A stretch of DNA of 64,000 bases from Spiractinospora alimapuensis (GTDB lineage Bacteria; Actinomycetota; Actinomycetes; Streptosporangiales; Streptosporangiaceae). Positions 56,469 through 64,000 of the stretch are shown here, in pieces. The position numbers and the translations under genes are program-made. Numbering within the stretch: the stretch's first letter is position 1; each line of letters opens with the position of its first letter. The stretch spans positions 1,612,001 through 1,676,000 of the forward strand of contig NZ_CP072467.1 of the NCBI RefSeq assembly GCF_018437505.1. Reading direction: 5' to 3'. A model generated the notes under the pieces. It did not search any database, was not told the DNA's origin, and saw only the letters and a list, made by a program, of their open reading frames with translations.

Positions 56469-56825
56469 TCACCCGGGCGGCCAGGTCAGGGAACGGCCTC
56501 CCAGCACGTGGCCGTGCACGTGGAAGACCTCCTGTCCCGCCGCCGGCCCCGTGTTGAAGACCAGCCGGTAGCCGTCGTCGGCGACGCCGTCGATCCGCGC
56601 CACCTCTCCGGCCACTCGAGCGATCGCGTCCATCAGCCCTCGGTCGGCCGAGCCCGCGGCCGCGGCCGTCGGAAAATGCTCCCTCGGAATGACCAGAACG
56701 TGGGTCGGAGCCTGCGGATTGATGTCCCGGAACGCGACGATCTCGTCGTCCTTGGTGACAATGTCCGCCGGAATCTCCCCAGCGACGATCTTGCAGAACA
56801 GACAGTCCGCGTCCCGCTGTGCCAC
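56469..56825 (-). CDS. HIT-family nucleotide-binding protein
   Basis: Hinge-region HIT protein of 118 residues. The histidine triad is VFHVHGHVLGG; the N-terminus is DCLFCKIVAGEIPADIV with the usual CxxC. Members hydrolyse AMP-linked substrates such as adenosine phosphoramidates. GTG 56825 has GGAGGG seven bases upstream and gives the normal length; the frame is open to 56930 without support. It lies 78 bp upstream of phoH in the same direction. Confidence 0.93.
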   Translation of the reverse strand: MAQRDADCLFCKIVAGEIPADIVTKDDEIVAFRDINPQAPTHVLVIPREHFPTAAAAGSADRGLMDAIARVAGEVARIDGVADDGYRLVFNTGPAAGQEVFHVHGHVLGGRSLTWPPG

Positions 56826-57015
56826 GGGCACCCCCTCCCACCGGAAACCAGCGAGACCATCATGCCGGATCGACGGCGGAGTCCGCGACGTGAAATCCGA
56901 GGTGACCCGACCGACCGGATACGGTCGCACAGAGTTTTCAACGCGTCGCCCGCGAGCTACGGTGGCTGAGCTGCCCTGTCCGCTCGCGCGGCCATACGGT
57001 CGCCACCGTGAGTGA

Positions 57016-57615
57016 GTGAGTCGTTATCTGATGCCCTTTCGTAAACCGAACGACAAGGGCCCGCGTCAACAAGACGTGACTGAAACCATCGTTGCGGACG
57101 TTCCTGCGGCTACGGTGTCGGTCGTGTGGGATGCCGATCAAGCCGTCACCCAGCTATACAGCCAGCACTATCGACCGCTGGTACGGCTGGCGGCCCTGCT
57201 TGTCCGGGACTTCGCCACGGCCGAGGAAGTCGTGCAGGACGCGTTCGTCGCCATGCACGGGGCGTGGCGCCGCCTCCGCGACCCGAACAAGGCCCTGTCC
57301 TATCTGCGCCAATCCGTCGTGAACCGGGCTCGTTCCGTCCTCCGCCACCGGGCGGTGGTCGAGAAGTACGCGCCCAAGAGCATGCCCGACGCGCCGAGCG
57401 CGGAGTACGGGGCACTCGGGGAGCTCGAACGCACCGCCGTCATCGACGCCTTGCGCACGCTACCCACACGACAACGCGAAGCCATCGTCCTGCGATACTA
57501 CGGGGACTTCTCTGAAGCCCAGATCGCCGACGCGATGGGCATCAGCCGCGGTGCGGTGAAAAGCCACACCGCGCGTGGCATCGCCGCGCTACGCGGGGTT
57601 CTGGAGCAAACCTGA
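57016..57615 (+). CDS. RNA polymerase sigma factor, ECF/SigE family
   Basis: Sigma-70 family protein of up to 199 residues with region 2 (LYSQHYRPLVRLAALLVRDFATAEEVVQDAFVAMHGAW) and region 4 (LPTRQREAIVLRYYGDFSEAQIADAMGISRGAVKSHTARG), as in ECF factors. Regions 1 and 3 are absent. The start is uncertain: GTG 57016, ATG 57031 or GTG 57124 are possible, and no clear ribosome site is seen. The next gene overlaps its stop and encodes a single-pass membrane protein that may regulate it. It is divergent from the HIT gene. Confidence 0.9.
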   Translation: MSRYLMPFRKPNDKGPRQQDVTETIVADVPAATVSVVWDADQAVTQLYSQHYRPLVRLAALLVRDFATAEEVVQDAFVAMHGAWRRLRDPNKALSYLRQSVVNRARSVLRHRAVVEKYAPKSMPDAPSAEYGALGELERTAVIDALRTLPTRQREAIVLRYYGDFSEAQIADAMGISRGAVKSHTARGIAALRGVLEQT

Positions 57616-58223
57616 TGAGTGGACACTTGGACGACAACGAGGAGCGCCGGCTCCGGGAGATCCTCCGAGCCGAGGTGGATCACGTCCAACCCGCCGGGGA
57701 CGGACTCCAGAAGATCCAGGAACGCACCGCCCGACGCGGGTTCTCCTGGCTGACATGGCTGCGTCCGGCCGCCGCGGTCGCGGGCGCGTTGGCGATCGTG
57801 GGCTCCGTGCTCTTCGGAGCGCCGGCCCTCCGCGAGCAGGTCGCCCCGGCGAACAACGACGAGGCCGGCCCCGTGGCGACGCAGAGCGAGACGACGACCG
57901 ACGACGAGGAGGCGACGGCACCGACCGACGCCCCCGAGAGCGATCCCGCCGACCCGACCCCCGAGGGCGGGGACACGACACCGGCCGAGGAGGAGCCCAC
58001 CACCACCCCCGAGGAAGGGGAGGAGGGCGACACCGACCCGACCGTCCTGGAGGACTGCCCCGCACCCGAGGACGACCCGACACTCGTCGCGTCCCCGTCC
58101 GACCGGCCCAACGCCGACGGTGACATCCCGGATCACTGCTTCGACGACTCCGACGACGGCACCCCGGACCAGGACACCGAGCCGACGCAGAACACGCCCG
58201 TCCCCCTGCCCGGCCGGGAGTAG
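57615..58223 (+). CDS. Single-pass membrane protein, putative partner of the sigma factor
   Basis: Protein of 202 residues whose ATG overlaps the sigma stop (TGATG). Residues 1-45 are hydrophilic and cytoplasmic, with many charged residues (LDDNEERRLREILRAEVDHV). One transmembrane helix (about 48-68) follows, and the outer part is about 130 residues of Thr/Asp/Glu/Pro-rich linker with two Cys near the end (EDCPAPEDD, PDHCFDD). The layout resembles an anti-sigma factor, but no HxxxCxxC zinc motif is present. Function as anti-sigma is inferred from coupling alone. Confidence 0.7.
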   Translation: MSGHLDDNEERRLREILRAEVDHVQPAGDGLQKIQERTARRGFSWLTWLRPAAAVAGALAIVGSVLFGAPALREQVAPANNDEAGPVATQSETTTDDEEATAPTDAPESDPADPTPEGGDTTPAEEEPTTTPEEGEEGDTDPTVLEDCPAPEDDPTLVASPSDRPNADGDIPDHCFDDSDDGTPDQDTEPTQNTPVPLPGRE

Positions 58224-58225
58224 CC

Positions 58226-58257
58226 GCCGGACCGTCGGCGTCGCGCGGAGGTCCGGC
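58226..58257 (+). terminator. Hairpin after the sigma/membrane-protein pair
   Basis: GCCGGACC (58226-58233) and GGTCCGGC (58250-58257) form a perfect 8-bp stem with a 16-nt loop starting three bases after the stop. No T-run. It is a likely actinomycete-type terminator for the plus-strand operon, in the 277-bp convergent gap before rsmE. Confidence 0.5.
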
Positions 58258-58393
58258 CCGGTGTCGACCACGGGGCGCTCAGTTCGCGGGACACACGTGG
58301 ACGTGGGACGGGCCGTGAACGCGCTGGTCCTGGGGGCTCGGGGCGAGACCACGTCGGCCCGACGACTGGGTGTTCCCCGCCGCGGAACTCCAC

Positions 58394-58418
58394 GGTCCGT
58401 GTGGTCCGTGTGGTCCGT
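58394..58418. repeat. Short tandem repeat GGTCCGTGT
   Basis: GGTCCGTGT occurs twice in tandem (58394-58402, 58403-58411), followed by a partial third copy (58412-58418), in the convergent non-coding gap between the sigma operon and rsmE. No known element is recognised. Confidence 0.6.
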
Positions 58419-58500
58419 CCCGTCACTGGCGCCGCGCGGGAAACACCGCGGGCACCGTGCGGAGGTTCACCCCTGTCCCCCGAGCACCGAGCCTTCGGTG

Positions 58501-59232
58501 TCACCACCGGCCGCAGCGGGCCTGCAGCACCGAGAGGGCGGCGACACCGGCGGTGGAGGTGCGCAGGACCGAGGTCCCCAGGGCGACGCGTTGCGCACCG
58601 GCGTCGGTGAACGCTGCGAGTTCGGTGTCGGTGAACCCACCCTCCGGACCCACCACGAGCACGACCTCGCCACTGGTCGGCGGGGTCACCTCCGTCAGGC
58701 GCCGTGACGCGTCCTCGTGCAGCACGAGCGCGAGCGTGGCCGACCGCAGCGAGTCCACCACCGACTCCATGCGATACAGGTCCTCGACGACGGGCAGGTG
58801 TGACCGCCGTGACTGCTTGGCGGCCTCGCGGGCGGTGGCGCGCCACTTCGCGGTCCCCTTGGCCGCGCGCTCGCCCTGCCACTTGGCGATGGAACGTTGC
58901 GCCTGCCACGGAACGAGTCGGTCCACCCCCGCCTCCGTCATCAGCTCCACGGCCAGTTCACCGCGGTCGCCCTTGGGCAGGGCCTGCACCACGGTGAGTC
59001 GGGGCTCGGGAGGGATCTCGTTCCATCGGTCACGGACCGCGAAGACGACGGTATCGCGGCCGACCTCGATGACCTCGCAGCGCGCTCTGGCGCCCTCGCC
59101 GTCGGTGAGGTCGACCGTCTCGCCCACGGCGATCCGCCGGACGGTGGCCGCGTGCCGTCCCTCCTTACCGGCCAGTGTCACCCGGTCGTGGGACAGCGTT
59201 TCGGTGTCGGTCAGGAAGAGTGGCGCGGTCAC
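58501..59232 (-). CDS. rsmE: 16S rRNA (uracil-1498-N3)-methyltransferase
   Basis: SPOUT methyltransferase of 243 residues that methylates U1498 of 16S rRNA with S-adenosylmethionine. The knot region shows LVVGPEGGFTDTELAAF and VALGTSVLRTSTAGVAAL, diagnostic of RsmE. The N-terminal PUA-like part has GREGRHAATVRR-like sequence (GKEGRHAATVRR). The start is GTG 59232, six bases after the dnaJ stop. Its position after hrcA-dnaJ is conserved in actinobacteria. Confidence 0.95.
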   Translation of the reverse strand: MTAPLFLTDTETLSHDRVTLAGKEGRHAATVRRIAVGETVDLTDGEGARARCEVIEVGRDTVVFAVRDRWNEIPPEPRLTVVQALPKGDRGELAVELMTEAGVDRLVPWQAQRSIAKWQGERAAKGTAKWRATAREAAKQSRRSHLPVVEDLYRMESVVDSLRSATLALVLHEDASRRLTEVTPPTSGEVVLVVGPEGGFTDTELAAFTDAGAQRVALGTSVLRTSTAGVAALSVLQARCGRW

Positions 59233-59238
59233 GTGCCC

Positions 59239-60369
59239 CTACCGTGTGGGATTGAAGGCTTCACGCAGCCGCGAGAACAGCCCCGAACCGCCCGGGCTGA
59301 GCTTGCCGGGCACGTGCTCCTCGCCCCGCATCTCCGCGAGCGAGCGCAACAGCTTCTCCTGCTCGTCGTCGAGCTTGGTCGGGGTCTCCACCGTGACCTG
59401 GATCAGGAGGTCGCCGCGGCCCGGAGCGTTCAGGTGCCGGATGCCCAGACCCTTCTTGCGGATCACGTGACCGGACTGCGTCCCGGGACGCAGGTCGATC
59501 TCCTCTTCGCCGTCCAGTGTCTCGATGGGAACGATCGTGCCCAACGCGGCGGCCGTCATGGGGATCTCGATGGCACAGTGCAGGTCGTCACCGTGGCGTT
59601 CGAACACCGCGTGTGGGCGCTGCACGATCTCCAGGAAGATGTCCCCGCGTGGACCGCCGTTGGGTCCGACCTCACCCTCACCGGCGAGCTGGATCTGGGT
59701 ACCGTCCTCGACCCCGGCGGGAATCTGCACGGTACGGGTCACCCGGTCACGGACGCGACCCTCCCCGGAGCAGTCCGCGCAGGGGTCGGTGACGACCGTG
59801 CCCATACCGGAGCACTGGGGGCAGGGGCGGGTCGTCATCACCTGGCCGAGGAAGGAACGCGCGACCTGCGACACCTCGCCCCGCCCCGCGCACATCCCAC
59901 AGGTCTCCCGGTGGGTCCCGGGCGCGGCACCCTCACCGGAACAGGTCTCGCACCGTACCGCGATCGGGAAGGTGACCTCCTTGGTCACCCCGAACGCGGT
60001 CTCGGCGAGGTCCAGCTCGACGCGAACCCGGATGTTGCGGCCGCGGCGGCGGTCCCGCGCGGTCCGGCCGCCGTTGCCCCCACGACCGAAGAAGGCGTTC
60101 ATGATGTCGTCGAAGGGGAATCCGCCCGCGGCGCCGAAGCCGCCGCCGCTGGGGGCGAACGGGTCGACACCAGCGTCGTGCATCTGGCGCTTCTCCGGGT
60201 CGGACAGGACTTCGTAGGCCTGCGTGACCTGCTTGAAGCGCTCCTGCACGGCCGGATCGGGGTTCACGTCCGGGTGCAGTTCACGTGCCAGCCGACGGTA
60301 GGCCTTCTTGATCTCCTCCTTGCTCGCGTCGCGACGCACACCGAGGATCTCGTAATAGTCTCTGGACAC
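59239..60369 (-). CDS. dnaJ: Chaperone DnaJ
   Basis: Co-chaperone of DnaK, 376 residues. The J domain has the HPD triplet ([11 protein letters not shown]). A Gly/Phe-rich linker ([14 protein letters not shown]) follows. The four zinc repeats are [24 protein letters not shown] and CADCSGEG. Substrate-binding domains make up the rest. It lies 54 bp downstream of hrcA, the arrangement of the second DnaJ (DnaJ2) of actinobacteria rather than the one in the dnaK operon. The CIRCE upstream of hrcA should control it. Confidence 0.96.
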   Translation of the reverse strand: MSRDYYEILGVRRDASKEEIKKAYRRLARELHPDVNPDPAVQERFKQVTQAYEVLSDPEKRQMHDAGVDPFAPSGGGFGAAGGFPFDDIMNAFFGRGGNGGRTARDRRRGRNIRVRVELDLAETAFGVTKEVTFPIAVRCETCSGEGAAPGTHRETCGMCAGRGEVSQVARSFLGQVMTTRPCPQCSGMGTVVTDPCADCSGEGRVRDRVTRTVQIPAGVEDGTQIQLAGEGEVGPNGGPRGDIFLEIVQRPHAVFERHGDDLHCAIEIPMTAAALGTIVPIETLDGEEEIDLRPGTQSGHVIRKKGLGIRHLNAPGRGDLLIQVTVETPTKLDDEQEKLLRSLAEMRGEEHVPGKLSPGGSGLFSRLREAFNPTR

Positions 60370-60423
60370 TAAAGGCTCCGACGCTTCCCGCTGGTTGACT
60401 CTGACTGTCGCTGAGGCATCGAC

Positions 60424-61437
60424 TCACTGCTGGGCAAGGATCTGCCCCACGTACCGTGCCACCGCACGCACCGCTCCCATCGTGCCGGGATAGTCCATCC
60501 TGGTCGGACCGACGACACCCAGCCGGGCCAGGGAACTGTCCCCCACGCCGTAACCGGCCGACACGATGGACGTCGTCTGGAATCCCTCGTGGGGGTTCTC
60601 CGCCCCGATACGCACCGTCAGCATAGACGGGTCGCCCGCCTCACCCAGTAAACGAATCAGGACGACGTGTTCTTCCAAGGCCTCCAACAGATCCCGCAGA
60701 TTGCTGGAGAAATCGTCGGCCGCGAGGTTGGCCGTGCCACCGAGAACGATCTTCTCCTCGTTGCGTTCGACGAGGGTCTCCAGCAGAACGCTGAGCACCG
60801 CGCTCAGGAGGGGACGTTCGCTCGGCTCCACCTGCGCGGGAAGCTGGTCCACGGCCTCGGGCACGTCGTTGAGCCACCGGCCCACCACCGCGGTGTTCAG
60901 CATCGTGCGTACGTGGTCGACCGCGGACTCCTCGGCCTCCTCCGGTACCTCGATGACGCGCTGTTCGACCCGACCGGTGTTGGTGATCACGACCATCATG
61001 ACGCGGCGCGGCGCGAGCGGGACCAATTCGACGTGCTTGACCGAGGACTTCGTCAGCGATGGGTACTGCACGACCGCGACCTGCTGTGTCAGCAGGGAAA
61101 GCAGCCGTACCGTACGCATCACGATCTCGTCGAGGTCGATCGCCCCGGAGAGGAAGGTCTCGATCGCCCGTCGTTCGGCTCCGGAGAGTGGTTTCACCGC
61201 CGAGAGCCGGTCCACGAAAAGCCGGTAGCCCTTGTCGGTGGGCACGCGTCCAGCACTGGTGTGCGGCTGCGCGAGGTAGCCCTCCTCCTCCAACGACATC
61301 ATGTCGTTGCGGATGGTCGCCGAGGACACACCGAGAGCGTGCCTGTCGGCCAACGCCTTGGACCCGACGGGCTCGTTGGTGGAAACGAACTCCTCAACGA
61401 TTGCACGCAGCACCGTGAGTTTCCTGTCGTCGAGCAC
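60424..61437 (-). CDS. hrcA: Heat-shock repressor HrcA
   Basis: HrcA of 337 residues, repressor of heat-shock genes that binds CIRCE. The N-terminal winged helix is [17 protein letters not shown] with [25 protein letters not shown]-like regions follow. GTG 61437 is chosen because family members begin at this point and AGGAGG lies about eight bases upstream; GTG 61443 is possible. The CIRCE element is 24 bp upstream, so hrcA is probably autoregulated and controls dnaJ with it. Confidence 0.95.
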   Translation of the reverse strand: MLDDRKLTVLRAIVEEFVSTNEPVGSKALADRHALGVSSATIRNDMMSLEEEGYLAQPHTSAGRVPTDKGYRLFVDRLSAVKPLSGAERRAIETFLSGAIDLDEIVMRTVRLLSLLTQQVAVVQYPSLTKSSVKHVELVPLAPRRVMMVVITNTGRVEQRVIEVPEEAEESAVDHVRTMLNTAVVGRWLNDVPEAVDQLPAQVEPSERPLLSAVLSVLLETLVERNEEKIVLGGTANLAADDFSSNLRDLLEALEEHVVLIRLLGEAGDPSMLTVRIGAENPHEGFQTTSIVSAGYGVGDSSLARLGVVGPTRMDYPGTMGAVRAVARYVGQILAQQ

Positions 61438-61460
61438 GCTCACCCCCTCCTGGGCACCCG

Positions 61461-61487
61461 TTGGCACTCACTGCCCCTAAGTGCTAA
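61461..61487 (-). promoter_or_regulatory. CIRCE element
   Basis: TTGGCACTC-N9-AAGTGCTAA. It matches the consensus TTAGCACTC-N9-GAGTGCTAA with one change in each arm. It lies 24 bp upstream of the hrcA start and is the HrcA operator. Confidence 0.9.
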
Positions 61488-61547
61488 TCCTACGCGGCGC
61501 GGCCGATCAGTTCCCAATCGGTCCGACGGCGGATCGCCGACGACGGG

Positions 61548-61553
61548 TAAAAT
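61548..61553 (+). promoter_or_regulatory. -10 element, probably for a leaderless mRNA
   Basis: TAAAAT lies eight bases before GTG 61562, so +1 would fall at or next to the start codon of the DUF3097 gene. No ribosome site is present there. No convincing -35 was found. Confidence 0.45.
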
Positions 61554-61561
61554 CCGGCGAT

Positions 61562-62395
61562 GTGCGGATGAACGACCGGTACGGCGACGACGTCCTGGCT
61601 GGCAACTGGCGCCGGCCTCGGGCCGGACAGATACCCCAGGTGCCATTGGAGCACGAGCTGGTCGTGGAGTCGGCCATCGACGGATTCTGTGGAGCCGTCA
61701 CCGGATGGGACCGCGGCAGCGTGACCTTGGAGGACCGACACCGTCGCGAGCGTGTGTTCACACTCGATCCGGCGGCGTTCCTCATCGACGGCCGCCCCGT
61801 GACACTCGTCCAGCCGGTCCACGCCCCCAGCGCCCCCGTCCGCACCGCGTCGGGGTCGCTCGCCGTCCCCGACGCTCCGGCCCGGGTGGCGCGGGAGAGC
61901 CGGATCTACGTGGAGGGAACCCACGACGCGGAGCTCCTGGAACACATCTGGGGCCACGACCTCCGCGTGGAGGGTGTGGTCGTGGAGCCGCTCGGCGGCG
62001 TCGACGACCTACCGCGCCTGGTCACCGAGTTCGGTCCCGGCCCGGGACGACGGCTGGGTGTCCTGGTCGACCACCTGGTCCCGGGCTCCAAGGAGGCGCG
62101 CATCGCCGCTCAGGTCGCCCACCCCCACGTGCTGATCACCGGTCACCCGTTCGTCGACGTGTGGGCCGCGGTGCGCCCCTCGGCGGTGGGGATCCAGGCG
62201 TGGCCCGACGTTCCCCGCGGCCTGGACTGGAAGACCGGGGTTCTGCGCGCGCTGAAGTGGCCGATGGAGCAACACGAGGCGTGGCGTCATATCCTGGGTA
62301 GCGTTCGTGGCTACGGGGACCTTGAGCCCCAGCTTCTCGGACGCGTCGAGGAGCTGATCGACTTCGTCACCGACCTCGACGGCTCGGGGTCCTAG
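61562..62395 (+). CDS. DUF3097 family protein
   Basis: Protein of 277 residues of the actinobacterial DUF3097 family. Recognisable blocks are GFCGAVTGWDRGSVTLEDRH, IYVEGTHDAELLEHIWGHDLRVEGVVVEPL, GVLVDHLVPGSKE and HPFVDVWAAV. The block with VEGTHDAELLEHIWG and the late acidic VDHL look like a Toprim-type core, which would imply nucleic-acid cleavage or joining; this is an impression. GTG 61562 or ATG 61568 is the start; the frame also opens at 61481. It is divergent from hrcA. Confidence 0.85.
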   Translation: MRMNDRYGDDVLAGNWRRPRAGQIPQVPLEHELVVESAIDGFCGAVTGWDRGSVTLEDRHRRERVFTLDPAAFLIDGRPVTLVQPVHAPSAPVRTASGSLAVPDAPARVARESRIYVEGTHDAELLEHIWGHDLRVEGVVVEPLGGVDDLPRLVTEFGPGPGRRLGVLVDHLVPGSKEARIAAQVAHPHVLITGHPFVDVWAAVRPSAVGIQAWPDVPRGLDWKTGVLRALKWPMEQHEAWRHILGSVRGYGDLEPQLLGRVEELIDFVTDLDGSGS

Positions 62396-62715
62396 GACGA
62401 CCCGACACCCCGGGCCTGGCCGGCCCCACGCCACGCCGCGGGCGGCCACGCGGCACAGCCGCGCCGAACACACCAAACGCCATAGGCCGCGCAGCGCAGG
62501 ACGATGTCACGTCGTGTTCGCCAACGGCGGATCGCCGAGTGACACCGCCACCGCCGGACTCCCGCTATTCGCGAGGGATTCGCCATAGGGTGGGACGGTC
62601 GTGGCGCGGCTGAGAATCCGCGTCCGAAGGGGCATCATGATCACCGTGGTTCCGCGCAACCACGCGGCAGCAGAGGCCAGAGCAGGGATCCGTCGACCAC
62701 GCCCGAGGATGACCG
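62396..62715 (+). other. Gap with a possible short upstream ORF
   Basis: These 320 bp lack a supported gene. ATTCGCCATAGGGT (around 62577) contains a TAGGGT that may be a -10. From ATG 62637 a 28-codon frame runs to 62723, preceded by AAGGGG and overlapping the TTG start of the next gene by eight bases. It may be a short upstream ORF that couples translation. The peptide is Arg/Ala-rich and unlike known leaders. Confidence 0.35.
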
Positions 62716-64000
62716 TTGACTGAAACACCAGCCGACAGACCAGGAGAACGGCCGGAGGACGAGGGCGGTCACCACCAGCCCAACGGGGACCATCCGCCCC
62801 CGACGGGTCCCGGTGCCTACCAGCCGCAACCGCCGTACCCCGGCCAGCCGCCCTACGGCCAGCCGCCGCAGTGGAACCAGCCCGCGGGCGACCCCGGGTA
62901 CGGACAACACCCTCCCCAACAGCCCGTGTGGGACACCCCCGCGGGACCCGGGGGTCACGGGGACCAGGGTCACCCGGGGGCCGGCTATCCGCAGGGGTAC
63001 GGGCCGGCCGCACAGCCGCCACCCGGACCTCCCGGAGGTCCCGGCCAGCCCCAGCAACCGGGACAGCCCGGTCAGCCGGGATACCCGGGGCAGCAGCCCG
63101 GTTGGGGGCAGACCCCGCCGAACCCGCCGACCGGTGAGCAGCCGTCCTACGGCCAACCACCGCGGTATCCCACGGGTGGGCAACCCGCGCACCCCGCGCC
63201 GTACCCGACCGGTGGTCAGCCCGCCCACCCGGCACCCCCGCCTCCACCACCGCAGTACGGCGGCTATCCGCAGGAGCCGGGGCACCCGAGCGCGCCTCCA
63301 CCCGGACAGCCCTACTCGCCCTACGATCGGCAGCCCCAGTGGGAACAGCCCGCCGGGCCTCCTGGCGGTCAGCAGTACCCCTCACCACCCCACGGTCAGC
63401 CCAGCTACCCCGGACACCCTGGTCCCCCCGGGTGGCCGAGCGGGTCGCCCGGACAGGTGGACCCTCGGACCCCCCAGGCGTCCCCGGGCAACGCGGGAGC
63501 GTGGGACCCGGCGAGCGGTTCCCCCAGTGGTGGGTACGCGGGGTGGCAGAGCGGCGGACACAGCGGTGGGCAGCCCCCCTGGGGTGAGCCGTCACAGGCG
63601 TCCGGACAGCCCCCGCAGTCCCACCCACCGGAGGAGCCGGCACGGCCGGACGTGCCCGGGTCCCAGGGACAGCCCGGGCCCTTCGACGACCGACCCACGT
63701 CGGCGCCGTGGGACCAGCCCGCCGGCCAGTCCGGACCGTTCGGCGTCTCGGCCGAGTCCGGTATGCCTGACGACACCGGACAGTCGGGCCAGCCCGACCA
63801 GCCGGGGGCCGACGGTCCACAGGGGGAACCGGGACAGCCGGCGCCGACCGGTCCACCGACGGGCGAACAGCCTTCGTACGGGATACCACCACACGCCGCG
63901 TCCCCCTACGGTGGGGAGCAGGAACCGCCTCCGGGCCAGGGTGCGGTACCCGACGTCCCCGGTTACATGCCGGCGCCGGGCTACCCGTCGCACGGAGCTC
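62716..64000 (+). CDS. Pro/Gln/Gly/Tyr-rich low-complexity protein (3' end outside window)
   Basis: The frame starts at TTG 62716 with GAGG seven bases upstream. It remains open for 428 codons to the window end without a stop. The reading TETPADRPGERPEDEGGHHQ is hydrophilic; then come irregular repeats such as YPGQPPYGQPP, TGGQPAHPAP (twice), GQPGYPGQQPGWGQ and TGEQPSYG (twice). No membrane helix or folded domain appears in the visible part. Such N-terminal tails precede membrane domains or kinases in actinobacteria, so the functional domain probably lies beyond the edge. Frames on the opposite strand here are shadows of this repeat. Confidence 0.8.
   Translation, partial: MTETPADRPGERPEDEGGHHQPNGDHPPPTGPGAYQPQPPYPGQPPYGQPPQWNQPAGDPGYGQHPPQQPVWDTPAGPGGHGDQGHPGAGYPQGYGPAAQPPPGPPGGPGQPQQPGQPGQPGYPGQQPGWGQTPPNPPTGEQPSYGQPPRYPTGGQPAHPAPYPTGGQPAHPAPPPPPPQYGGYPQEPGHPSAPPPGQPYSPYDRQPQWEQPAGPPGGQQYPSPPHGQPSYPGHPGPPGWPSGSPGQVDPRTPQASPGNAGAWDPASGSPSGGYAGWQSGGHSGGQPPWGEPSQASGQPPQSHPPEEPARPDVPGSQGQPGPFDDRPTSAPWDQPAGQSGPFGVSAESGMPDDTGQSGQPDQPGADGPQGEPGQPAPTGPPTGEQPSYGIPPHAASPYGGEQEPPPGQGAVPDVPGYMPAPGYPSHGA

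Noticed and set aside
58391-58420. CRISPR-like or VNTR interpretation of the GGTCCGTGT repeats
   Set aside because: Units are only 9 bp, directly adjacent, without spacers, and there are fewer than three copies.
60667-62301. 544-codon plus-strand frame over hrcA and the DUF3097 gene
   Set aside because: It is antisense to hrcA and out of frame with DUF3097; it has no family match and crosses the CIRCE region.
62507-63892. Long minus-strand frames (461 codons and others) opposite the 3' end of the window
   Set aside because: They are shadows of the repetitive plus-strand Pro/Gln/Gly-rich frame. They are rich in Arg/Val/Gly and lack a ribosome site or recognisable domain.

Overview
The window is GC-rich actinomycete chromosome. 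GTG and TTG starts are frequent, genes are densely packed, and many start and stop codons overlap in ATGA or TTGA fashion. From about 11.6 to 61.5 kb the gene content matches a housekeeping block known from actinobacteria (in Mycobacterium tuberculosis roughly dnaG-dgt ... glyS-zur ... uppS-recO ... era-corC-ybeY-phoH ... rsmE-dnaJ2-hrcA). A CDP-glycerol-type wall polymer transferase and the overall protein make-up would suit a Nocardiopsis-like member of the Streptosporangiales. The family assignment is inference; no 16S rRNA gene is present.

1-8.1 kb (+ strand): a protocatechuate catabolic operon, pcaI(partial)-pcaJ-pcaF-pcaH-pcaG-pcaB-pcaD-pcaC-pobA. It takes 4-hydroxybenzoate through protocatechuate and 3-oxoadipate to acetyl-CoA and succinyl-CoA. 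8.1-10.1 kb: a zinc-ribbon membrane protein, tRNA-Asn(GTT) on the minus strand with its terminator, and two small coupled genes of unknown function. 10.1-14.7 kb (- strand): a membrane-anchored GH18 glycosidase, an RpoD-like sigma factor and dnaG.

14.8-29.6 kb: a ricin-lectin-type secreted protein, then an L-arabinose/arabinan locus (- strand). Read from its promoter end the locus is a LacI-family repressor, araB-araD-araA, a CUT2 sugar ABC transporter (binding protein, double ATPase, permease), a CUT1 ABC transporter (Tat-type lipoprotein and two permeases, no ATPase) and a GH51 arabinofuranosidase. Two identical 14-bp palindromes, one in the repressor promoter and one inside the first araB codons, are very probably the repressor's operators. 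The locus separates dgt from dnaG, which are usually close.

29.6-41 kb (- strand): dgt, a DUF218 membrane protein, ppdK, an almost 600-bp gap, glyS, and a 1237-residue GT2/CDP-glycerol transferase protein with an acidic insertion. 40.8-43.3 kb (+): a small membrane protein and a zinc operon znuC-znuB-zur behind a Zur-box-like site. 43.3-48.9 kb: SGNH hydrolase, uppS, recO, a CAP-domain secreted protein, and leuA preceded by a leucine-rich leader peptide and attenuator-like hairpin. 49-52.2 kb (+): a DUF2236 protein, a CDP-alcohol phosphatidyltransferase and an IclR regulator. 52.2-56.8 kb (-): era, a cytidine-deaminase-like protein lacking catalytic residues, corC-like, ybeY, phoH, HIT. 57-58.2 kb (+): an ECF-like sigma factor with a coupled membrane partner. 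58.5-61.4 kb (-): rsmE, dnaJ, hrcA with a CIRCE element. 61.5-64 kb (+): a DUF3097 protein and a long Pro/Gln/Gly/Tyr-rich protein that starts at TTG and runs off the window end.

Most of the window is ordinary core genome. The items most worth a second look are the arabinose operators and how they regulate, the leuA attenuator, the inactive Cdd homologue, the acidic insertion in the wall-polymer enzyme, and the apparently leaderless Zur-controlled znuC.
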